Positions 27,028 through 36,137 of a DNA stretch of 64,000 nt are shown here, in pieces. The position numbers and the translations under genes were made by a program. This stretch comes from Lottia gigantea (taxonomy: Eukaryota; Mollusca; Gastropoda; Lottiidae). The first letter of the stretch is position 1. The number at the start of each line of letters is the position of its first letter. The DNA lies in assembly GCF_000327385.1 (NCBI RefSeq), contig NW_008709463.1:1026449-1090448 (forward strand), in the 5' to 3' direction. A model generated the notes under the pieces. That model was not told where the DNA came from. It made no database searches and was given only the letters and a program-made list of their open reading frames with translations.

Positions 27028-28950
27028 TTAACTACAAGTTGAGGATGTACTTTCGCATCGTTTTAGATTGTCATCCCAGACTAAACTGGGAGGACATGGT
27101 CTGTTATCAAATAAACTTCCACCAGAACAAGTGGCGAATACTGTGCAGCCATTACATGATTGATAGTCACCGTTCGGTAGCGAATCACAGGAAGTAATAC
27201 AAGTGGATGGTAGCTCAGTAGGACTGGTAGCTGACGTTGCACTAGTAGCTGACGTTGCACTAGTAGCTGACGTTGCACTGGTAGCTGACGTAGCACTAGT
27301 AGCTGACGTTGCACTAGTAGCTGACGTTGCACTGGTAGCTGATGTAGCACTAGTAGCTGACGTTGCACTGGTAGCTGACGTAGCACTGGTAGCTGACGTT
27401 GCGCTGGTAGCTGACGTTGCACTAGTAGCTGACGTTGCACTGGTAGCTGACGTAGCACTGGTAGCTGACGTTGCACTAGTAGCTGACGTTGCACTGGTAG
27501 CTGACGTAGCACTGGTAGCTGACGTTGCACTGGTAGCTGACGTTGCACTAGTAGCTGACGTAGCACTGGTAGCTGACGTAGGACTTGTTTGTGGCGTAGG
27601 TCTGTAAAATAATGGTAAACTTAATATAGTTTTGATTGTAAAAGTATTAAGAGGTGTAGTGTAGTATGGAACTTTATTTGTCTTTGTTCTAAAAAAAAAA
27701 GCTCGTTAACCACTTAGTAAGTTTGAAAATCATAACTGTCCTCTCATGAGAGATGAGCGAGAGCATACCCAAAACATCAAAGCACCCTTTTTTACAGATT
27801 TTATTTTGACATATTCATCATATGCCTCGTTGTAAAATCTCGGAAGATGTATGGATTTAATATGACATTATGACTGATATGAAATAACTCGATTTGATAC
27901 AAAACAAGCCTAGATATACCTTAGTTAATCCATGAGAAAGAGCAGACTTTAACTTACTTGCAGTCTGCTTGCAAATAGACGAGGTACACCGTTTGGTGCA
28001 GTGATTGTGTTCTCGATATATAAGACTAACGCAACTACATCAAGGCAAATGATGCAAATACCTTATGCTGAATTTGGCAAAAAATATATTTTGTTAAAAA
28101 TATAAATATGATATTGGCTTAATATATTGATTATTTGATGTCTACAGTAAAAGTGGTCCCTGTTTGCCTCATACAAAAAAGATCCTAGTTAAGGCCCTGC
28201 TCTAAATTACATGCAGACTGCTTGATAAAGACGAGATACGCCGTCTGATGCGATGATTTGTATTGTCTTGATTCCCCAATACATAAGACTAAGACAGACT
28301 GTAACTTACATGCAATTTACATGGCTTTGATAATTACACACTTTAAGAACGGGATCAAAAACCAAACCATATGGACACCGAAACCAGTAAAACCAATGAC
28401 CAACACAAATCACAAGCTTTGAGCAATCTCCACAATGACCAAAAATACCAAACGCTTTTGGTGGGCAAGTATTGAATACACATTCTACAATGAAAGAAGA
28501 AAGATTATTTAATAAAAAAAAATTCTTTAAATTCACAAAATTCAAAATGCTAAAAAAAGAAAAAAAGAATGCAGGCCATTTGTATAAAAATGTCTTTGGG
28601 TCAACAGAAAAATGAGATTTGGTGATTTACAAAAAAAAAAGAATATCTAACATTTCTTCTCTGTAAAATCAAATTTTGAAATAGGAATTAACATCAGGTA
28701 AAAGACAATTTAAGATTGTCAGTGTTAAACAAGCTGCACCAAGAGATCAAAAAGAACGTTTATTAAACGTCCAAGATTGAATTTTAGCCCCAAAATATAT
28801 TTAGAAAGAATAATTGGATTAGTTTTAGTGCTATTGCAGATGTAATAAATGTATCATATTAAAGCAAACGAGAAAAAACTTACTCGAGTTGACGGTGACA
28901 ATAAAAGTAAAACCAAAGAGGAGTGAAGCAAGGAGTCGTACTGAATCCAT
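27028..28950 (-). CDS. Gene D: small secreted protein, two chitin-binding modules joined by a TSA repeat
   Basis: Three exons, 816 nt, 271 aa plus stop: 28884-28950 (MDSVRLLASLLFGFTFIV signal peptide), 28310-28484 (first module, starting KCVFNTCP), 27028-27601 (TSA tract and terminal module). The tract encodes about 45 SAT-type triplets from 9-bp units. The terminal module reads GDYQSCNGC and later WDDN, with eight cysteines, and ends STCS-stop. The signal exon is nearly identical to those of E, F and G. Two extra copies of the signal exon lie upstream at 29770-29836 and 30243-30309. The gene is minus strand, downstream of E in the same orientation. Likely an extracellular chitin-binding glycoprotein; tissue unknown. 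Confidence 0.88.
27215..27595 (-). repeat. Coding 9/18-bp minisatellite (TSA repeats) of gene D
   Basis: Tandem units reading GCTGACGTTGCACTGGTA on the plus strand, encoding TSATSA on the minus strand. Silent variation (GTTGC/GTAGC, CTAGT/CTGGT) is patterned, showing block expansions of several units. The opposite strand is also open (ADVALV) but is not a gene. Confidence 0.9.
27815..28080. repeat. Segmental duplicate, copy 1 (matches 29412-29655)
   Basis: About 245-265 bp in the first-to-last exon interval of gene D, starting TATGCCTCGTTGTAAAATC, almost identical to 29412-29655. A third, shorter relative occurs at 28200-28310. It gives direct repeats about 1.6 kb apart. Confidence 0.8.
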
Positions 28951-29769
28951 CTTCTTCTTATTAATTTAATAATGACCATTGTACTGGATGTTTCAATTTA
29001 TATTAGACATATCTACCCACAGGCCAAGTTGATATCAGCTTTTAACAAATCATGTTGTCTGTTATTCAATTAAATTGCAGATAAAGGCGTGCAAGCCTCA
29101 AGACAAACTTGTTAACAATTGATTAGGGCGATTTGTTCTTTGATAGTTCAATGAAACACGAAAACCTCAGTAAAGGACTTCTGAATAGCAGAGGCAGTCT
29201 CCATCGAGCAACCCAGAATCAACATTGACGCAGACAAATGTTGAACATTTCTCCATGTATAAAATGGGACAGTTTGAATTTCAATAGTAAAACAACGTTC
29301 ACATCAAGAAATCGACCAACTTCTTGCAAAAATGCTATCAAAGTACAACATGTACAACTTCTGCCGATGACGATTTTTCAATCACCGATAATTCCAGCGA
29401 TTTGTTCTGCTATGCCTCGTTGTAAAATCTCGGAAGATGTATGGATTTAATATGACATTATGATTGATATGAAATAACTCGATTTGATACAAAACAAGCC
29501 TAGATATACCTTAGTTAATCCATGAGAAAGAGCAGACTTTAACTTACTTGCAGTCTGCTTGCAAATAGACGAGGTACACCGTCTGGTGCAGTGATTGTGT
29601 TCTCGATATATAAGACTAACGCAACTACATCAAGGCAAATGATGCAAATACCTTAAGTTGAATTTGGCAAAAAACATATTTTGTTAAGAAAATTAAAAAT
29701 ATAAATTCTTGAAATTCACAAAATTCAAAATGCACAAACAAATCAAAAAAGAATGCAGGCCATTTGCAC

Positions 29770-29836
29770 CCGATTTGACGGTGACGATAAAAGTAAAACC
29801 AAAGAGGAGTGAAGCAAGAAGTCGTACTGAATCCAT
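29770..29836 (-). pseudogene. Extra copy of the signal-peptide exon (no good donor)
   Basis: Encodes the same 22-codon start (MDSVRLLASLLFGFTFIV, then TVKS) as gene D but the following bases are GGTGCAAAT, a poor donor, and no chitin-binding exon follows before gene D itself. Its upstream flank keeps the conserved promoter cassette. Either a relic or a weak alternative first exon. Confidence 0.65.
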
Positions 29837-30242
29837 CTTCTTCTTATTAATTTAATAATGACCATTGTACTGGATGTTTCAATTTATATTAGACATATCT
29901 ACCCACAGGCCAAGTTGATATCAGGAATGCAGGCCATTTGTATAAAAATGTCTTTGGGTCAACAGAAAAATGAGATTTGGTGATTTACAAAAAAAAAAAG
30001 AATATCTAACATTTCTTCTCTGTAAAATCAAATTTTGAAATAGGAATTAACATCAGGTAAAAGACAATTTAAGATTGTCAGTGTTAAACAAGCTGCACCA
30101 AGAGATCAAAAAGAACGTTTATTAAACGTCCAAGATTGAATTTTAGCCCCAAAATATATTTAGAAAGAATAATTGGATTAGTTTTAGTGCTATTGCAGAT
30201 GTAATAAATGTATCATATTAAAGCAAACGAGAAAAAGCTTAC

Positions 30243-30309
30243 TCGAGTTGACGGTGACAATAAAAGTAAAACCAAAGAGGAGTGAAGCAAGGAGTCGTAC
30301 TGAATCCAT
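30243..30309 (-). other. Extra copy of the signal-peptide exon with intact ATG and donor
   Basis: A 67-bp exon identical in coding content to the gene D first exon, with a GTAAGC donor and conserved upstream cassette. The nearest downstream chitin-binding exon is at 28310-28484, so it could act as an alternative first exon of gene D, or be what remains of a duplicated gene. Confidence 0.6.
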
Positions 30310-30775
30310 CTTCTTCTTATTAATTTAATAATGACCATTGTACTGGATGTTTCAATTTATATTAGACATATCTACCCACAGGCCAAGTTAATATCAGTTT
30401 TTAACAAATCATAATGTTGTCTGTTATTCAATTAAATTGCAGATAAAGGCGTGCAAGCCTCAAGACAAACTTGTTAACAATTGATTAGGGCGATTTGTTC
30501 TTTGATAGTTCAATGAAACACGAAAACCTCAGTAAAGGACTTCTGAATAGCAGAGGCAGTCTCCATCGAGCAACCCAGAATCAACATTGACGCAGACAAA
30601 TGTTGAACATTTCTCCATGTATAAAATGGGACAGTTTGAATTTCAATAGTAAAACAACGTTCACATCAAGAAATCGACCAACTTCTTGCAAAAATGCTAT
30701 CAAAGTACAACATGTACAACTTATGCCGATGACGATTTGGCAATCACCGATAATTCCAGCGATTTGTTCCGCTTT

Positions 30776-30927
30776 NNNNNNNNNNNNNNNNNNNNNNNNN
30801 NNNNNNNNNNNNNNNNNNNNNNNNNNNNNNNNNNNNNNNNNNNNNNNNNNNNNNNNNNNNNNNNNNNNNNNNNNNNNNNNNNNNNNNNNNNNNNNNNNNN
30901 NNNNNNNNNNNNNNNNNNNNNNNNNNN
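30776..30927. other. Assembly gap (152 N)
   Basis: Run of N between the end of the direct duplication and the last exon of gene E. The gap sits exactly where repeated units meet, so missing or collapsed sequence is likely. Confidence 0.98.
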
Positions 30928-33002
30928 CTTCAATTTTACTTACAAGTTGTGGTTGTCATAGAGCATTGTTTAGAATTGTCATCCCAGAAGGTTCCGGTAG
31001 GACACGGTCTGTTTGAGATCATAGTTTGACCTACACAAGTGACGTATGTTGTACAGCTATTACAGGATTGATAGTCACCGTCCGCTCTCTGTACACACGA
31101 GTCGATGCATGGGGATGGTGACGTTGCACTGGTAGCTGACGTAGCACTGGTAGCTGACGTAGCACTGGTGGCAGACGTAGCACTGGTGGCAGACGTAGCA
31201 CTGGTAGCTGACGTAGGGCTAGTAGCTGATGTGGCACTGGTAGCCGATGCTGATGTAGCACTTGTAGCTGACGTTGCACTGGTAGCTGATGTAGCACTTG
31301 TAGCTGACGTAGCACTTGTAGCTGACGTAGCACTTGTAGCTGACGTAGGGCTGGTAGCTGACGTAGGTCTATAAAATGATAGTTAACTACAATTAGAACA
31401 TACCTACACTCATAAAGCACTCTTTTCTATCAAGTTTAATTTTATAATTAGGATTCATTATGGCCACGTTGCACGAGTCTTAAATTCACAGCACATGCGA
31501 TAATCCATGTATTCAATTTTGAATAATTAATAAAGCAATTAAATTATCTGAACTACTTAACGAAATTTAAAACATTGACAAGTGCTAAGTTGGTAGATGC
31601 ACCTTCGTCAAGAATAAAAAAAATATAACTTACATGCAATTTGCTTGGCTTTGATAATTACACACATTTATTGAAGGATCGAAAACCAATCCAGCTGGAC
31701 AATCAATCGGTACAAGCCGCTGACCGATACACATCACAAACTTGGAACAGTCTCCACAATGAGCAAACATACCAAATGCTATCGATGGGCAAGTATTGAA
31801 TACACATTCTACAATGAAAGGGAAAGTTACATAGAGCATCATATGGGAAAATATATCAATGATAAATGTGGGGGTAATTCATAATGAACTGTGGCATCAG
31901 GTGTCTAGAAGAGTAAGCATACAATACCTTCTCGACAATGTTGCTCAATATACACAAAAATATGAAGGTAAAAACAAAAATATACTGACTGGACTACTCA
32001 AATTTTATAGTTCAAGGGAGGTAACTGATGGAAATATTATGAATATTATTAACATGGAGGGAACTAACTGAAAACACAAAAGTTCGAAAACCCAGTAAAT
32101 TAAAAAAAACAGGAAGTATATCAATCACAAATAAAAAGTGGTATCAGGTGTCTAGAAGAGTAAGCATATCCTGCCGATATACAACCACTCTCAAACACTA
32201 CATAAAACTTCTGGCTTGCATATATAGAGTACTAACGAGCAAAACGAAACCCAGAATCCAAACAAGATATTGATGAAACAATGGTAGCAGCTAATAAACT
32301 TTTCAGATTCAGGATAATATTTTAGAAAATCTATAATGGGTGAAAGTGGAAAAATGACCCTTCATTTATTTACTAAATTATAATTATACAAAATGCCATC
32401 ACGTAAAAAGCAAGGTTTAGTCTCGGGCAAGTTAGGCCAGGGTTGGCTCTCAACGTACCTCTTTGCTTCAAGGTTAATATTTTTTTTGAATTAAAAGTTT
32501 ACAATGTTATGAACATTCACCTGCAGGATAAAATCATGTGATTACAGGCTACTGAAATATTTACTTATATTGATAAGTAACATCAAATATAGTGTGACCA
32601 AGTCGAACCTGGAGGGTTAATGTGTTGTGGTCTCAGAATTTAATTTTTCTATCTCTACCACTTGGAACTTAATAAATGAGATAAATTTATAATAGATATA
32701 GAAAACAAGAAGAAATTTACCTGAATTGACAGCTACAATAAAAGTAAAACCAAAGAGGAGTGAAGCAAGGAGTCGTACTGAATCCATCTTCTTCTTATTA
32801 ATTTAATAATGACCATTGTACTGGATGTTTCAATTTATATTAGTCATATCTACCCACAGGCCAAGTTGATATCAGTTTTTAACAAATCATTATGTTGTCT
32901 GTTATTCAATTAAATTGCAGATAAAGGCGTGCAACCCTCCAGACAAGATTGTTCACAATTGATAATCGCTTCTTAATTCAATGAAGCAAAAACACTTCGA
33001 TA
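30928..33002. repeat. Left arm of a large inverted duplication (partner 33435-35485)
   Basis: The whole of gene E with introns and about 200 bp of 5' flank recurs as reverse complement at 33435-35485. I saw only occasional single-base differences plus a change in repeat number in the TSA tract. The two arms point away from a spacer at 33003-33434. The outer left end is lost in the N gap. Confidence 0.9.
30936..32787 (-). CDS. Gene E: small secreted protein, two chitin-binding modules (left arm of inverted duplication)
   Basis: Three exons, 675 nt, 224 aa plus stop: 32721-32787 (signal peptide, ending VAVNS), 31634-31808 (first module, ECVFNTCPSIAFGMFAHC), 30936-31368 (TSA/TSP tract and terminal module with GDYQSC and FWDD, ending TTTTCK-stop). 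Eight cysteines in each module. The tract has one TSADATSA irregularity. Almost identical to gene F in exons and introns but in the opposite orientation. The stop lies nine bases from the N gap. Function as for gene D. Confidence 0.88.
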
Positions 33003-33090
33003 AATGAGAGCATTTCCGTCAAAATTATCTGAAATTTATTTTCCTATTTTTGTTGATGTATTTTTTAATTACGGCAGTGTCTCAAGCAAA

Positions 33091-33190
33091 GACGACTCGT
33101 CTTTTAAACTTTCAAACGCGGATAATTTTTGGACACACATGGATTTGAAGGCTCAAATTTCGACGATGAGCTGTGAACAAAATTACTGAT
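33091..33190 (+). repeat. Dispersed repeat R1, copy 2 (in the spacer of the inverted duplication)
   Basis: Shares GGCTCAAATTTCGACG and the CTGTGAAC block with 25296-25393 (reverse) and 49965-50056. It lies in the unique spacer between the arms, so it may mark or have caused the breakpoint. The overlapping 61-codon ORF (33004-33189) has no gene signature. Confidence 0.7.
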
Positions 33191-33519
33191 TGGTTTAGTT
33201 TAAAAATATTATTGTTCCTAATTGACCCCCAACCACACCCCCCAATCCCCCGGGAAAGGACCGACTCATTGTCGAACCCTCTTTAAACGACTGGTATCAC
33301 ATATAGCCAAACTTGTCATCAATATGTAGAAGAAGCTCTCGTCTGAACATAAACCTTCTTATTTTTTGTCTCACCCTATGCTGATATTGTGCTATGCAAT
33401 GAAGACTGCCTCTGCTATTCAAAGGTCCTTTACTGAAGTGTTTTTGCTTCATTGAACTAACAAGCGATTATCAACTGTTAAAATCTTGTCTGGAGGGTTG
33501 CACCCCATTATCTGCAATT

Positions 33520-33644
33520 TAATTGAATAACAGACAACATAATGATTTGTTAAAAACTGATATCAACTTGGCCTGTGGGTAGATATGACTAATATAAATT
33601 GAAACATCCAGTACAATGGTCATTATTAAATTAATAAGAAGAAG
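33520..33644 (+). promoter_or_regulatory. Conserved promoter/5' UTR cassette of the small chitin-binding genes (gene F copy)
   Basis: The stretch before the gene F ATG, including GGCCTGTGGGTAGATATG, a TATAAA at 33593-33598 and a purine-rich AATAAGAAGAAG just before ATG, is repeated almost unchanged before genes D (28951-29035), E (32788-32925), G (38250-38370) and the two extra signal exons. The TATA-like box is about 47 bp before ATG. Promoter role is inferred from conservation and position. Confidence 0.6.
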
Positions 33645-35473
33645 ATGGATTCAGTACGACTCCTTGCTTCACTCCTCTTTGGTTTTACTTTTATTGTAGC
33701 TGTCAATTCAGGTAAATTTCTTCTTGTTTTCTATATCTATTATAAATTTATCTCATTTATTAAGTTCCAAGTGGTAGAGATAGAAAAATTAAATTCTGAG
33801 ACCACAACACATTAACCCTCCAGGTTCGACTTGGTCACACTATATTTGATGTTACTTATCAATATAAGTAAATATTTCAGTAGCCTGTAATCACATGATC
33901 TCATCCTGCAGGTGAATGTTCATAACATTGTAAACTTTTAATTCAAAAAAAATATTAACCCTGAAACAAAGAGGTACGTTGAGAGCCAACCCTGGCCTAA
34001 CATGCCCGAGACTAAACCTTGCTTTTTACGTGATGGCATTTTGCATAATTATAATTTAGTAAATAAATGAAGGGTCATTTTTCCACTTTCACCCATTATA
34101 GATTTTCTAAAATATTATCCTGAATCTGAAAAGTTTATTAGCTGCTACCATTGTTTCATCAATATCTTGTTTGGATTCTGGGTTTCGTTTTGCTCGTTAG
34201 TACTCTATATATGCAAGCCAGAAGTTTTATGTAGTGTTTGAGAGTGGTTGTATATCGGCAGGATATGCTTACTCTTCTAGACACCTGATACCACTTTTAA
34301 TTTGTGATTGATATACTTCCTGTTTTTTTTTAATTTACTGGGTTTTCGAACTTTTGTGTTTTCAGTTAGTTCCCTCCATGTTAATAATATTCATAATATT
34401 TCCATCAGTTACCTCCCTTGAACTATAAAATTTGAGTAGTCCAGTCAGTATATTTTTGTTTTTACCTTCATATTTTTGTGTATATTGAGCAACATTGTCG
34501 AGAAGGTATTGTATGCTTACTCTTCTAGACACCTGATGCCACAGTTCATTATGAATTACCCCCACATTTATCATTGATATATTTTCCCATATGATGCTCT
34601 ATGTAACTTTCCCTTTCATTGTAGAATGTGTATTCAATACTTGTCCATCGATAGCATTTGGTATGTTTGCTCATTGTGGAGACTGTTCCAAGTTTGTGAT
34701 GTGTATCGGTAAGCGGCTTGTACCGATTGATTGTCCAGCTGGATTGGTTTTCGATTCTTCAATAAATGTGTGTAATTATCAAAGCCAAGCAAATTGCATG
34801 TAAGTTATATTTTTTTTATTCTTGACGAAGGTGCATCTACCAACTTAGCACTTGTCAATGTTTTAAATTTCGTTAAGTAGTTTAGATAATTTAATTGCTT
34901 TATTAATTATTCAAAATTGAATACATGGATTATCGCATGTGCTGTGAATTTAAGACTCGTGCAACGTGGCCATAATGAATCCTAATTATAAAATTAAACT
35001 TGATAGAAAAGAGTGCTTTATGAGTGTAGGTATGTTCTAATTGTAGTTAACTATCATTTTATAGACCTACGTCAGCTACCAGCCCTACGTCAGCTACCAG
35101 CCCTACGTCAGCTACAAGTGCTACGTCAGCTACCAGTGCTACGTCAGCTACAAGTGCTACGTCAGCTACCAGTGCTACGTCAGCTACAAGTGCTACGTCA
35201 GCTACCAGTGCAACATCAGCTACCAGTGCAACGTCAGCTACCAGTGCTACGTCAGCTACCAGTGCTACGTCAGCTACCAGTGCAACGTCACCATCCCCAT
35301 GCATCAACTCGTGTGTACAGAGAGCGGACGGTGACTATCAATCCTGTAATAGCTGTACAACATACGTCACTTGTGTAGGTCAAACTATGATCTCAAACAG
35401 ACCGTGTCCTCCCGGAACCTTCTGGGATGACAATTCTAAACAATGCTCTATGACAACCACAACTTGTAAGTAA
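33645..35473 (+). CDS. Gene F: small secreted protein, two chitin-binding modules (right arm, inverted)
   Basis: Three exons, 651 nt, 216 aa plus stop: 33645-33711 (signal peptide), 34625-34799 (first module, ECVFNTCPSIAFGMFAHC), 35065-35473 (TSA tract, terminal module CINSCVQRADGDYQSCNSC, FWDDN, ending TTTTCK-stop). The only plus-strand member of the cluster. It differs from gene E at few sites in the first module (for example GKRL against GQRL, DSSIN against DPSIN) and has a shorter repeat tract. AATAAA occurs at 35579 and 35627, so the transcript probably ends soon after. Transcribed divergently from E across a 430-bp spacer plus shared flanks. Confidence 0.88.
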
Positions 35474-35485
35474 AATTGAAGGTTA

Positions 35486-36137
35486 AAATGGAGGGTAAAA
35501 TTAAAAAGTAGTATTTATTATGAATTAAAAAACTATTGTAAAGTAGTTAAGGTACTAAAATGCATTGATATATTTTGTAAATAAAATTATACTTCTTATT
35601 ACACAATGTTTTCTTTTCTGAATTGAAATAAAATATTAATAACCATATTCCAGCATTCTGACAATGTTTTTAGTATTATAACATATCCTATAGCCCTGTT
35701 CTGGTAACAATTTGAGAACAACTCTAATAGCAGAATCTAGAATAACCAATCGCTGTAAATACCGATATGTATTGCCATTGGCATAAGTTGTACATATTTT
35801 ACTTTTTATCAGAGGTTTGTTTAGTCGTCGACCTGATCTGTTCAAATTTGATCGCATATGCAGCGATGACAGGTGCGGCGCCAGGCAGGGTATGTTTACT
35901 CTTCTAGACATCTAATACCAGGTTCAAGGAGCTCAAAATTCATCTCAGGGTTGGCTTCTAGGGGGGAAGGGGCCTCTGGCCTCTAGACTTTTTATAGATA
36001 TGCCCCAGAAAAGAAAGGCAAGAAAGAGTAAGATTTTATTGATACATTTTATTTCCTTAAAAGATCAATACATTTCATTTACTAAACTTCTTTACAAGTC
36101 TCAGTTTCATGTATTTGTAACGGCTTTACACGGCAAT
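35486..36137. other. Convergent intergenic region between genes F and G
   Basis: Holds the presumed 3' UTRs of F and G. A copy of a dispersed element tail (CTCTTCTAGACATCTAATACC) is at about 35865-35925. No gene seen. Confidence 0.5.

Larger units (their letters stand above)
28567..30775. repeat. Direct segmental duplication upstream of gene D (28567-29411 and 29925-30775)
   Basis: Sequence from GAATGCAGGCCATTTGTATA at 28567 through the gene D signal exon and on to 29411 recurs at 29925-30775, ending at the N gap. Identity is very high by eye. Between the two lie a copy of 27815-28080 (29412-29655) and a shorter third copy of the signal exon with its promoter (about 29700-29924). ORFs at 29238 and 30600 are copies of each other and carry no gene signature. 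Confidence 0.85.
33435..35485. repeat. Right arm of a large inverted duplication (partner 30928-33002)
   Basis: Reverse complement of the gene E region. Its inner edge is near TGAAGTGTTTTTGCTTCATT at about 33435 and its outer edge near the gene F stop, where the left arm meets the N gap. Confidence 0.9.

Noticed and set aside
29238-31016. ORFs at 29238-29450 and 30600-31016
   Set aside because: They are copies of each other created by the direct duplication; the second is prolonged only by the N gap.
31859-34574. Identical 70-codon ORFs at 31859-32071 (plus) and 34362-34574 (minus)
   Set aside because: Both lie antisense in the first intron of genes E and F and owe their identity to the inverted duplication; the start overlaps dispersed repeat R2.
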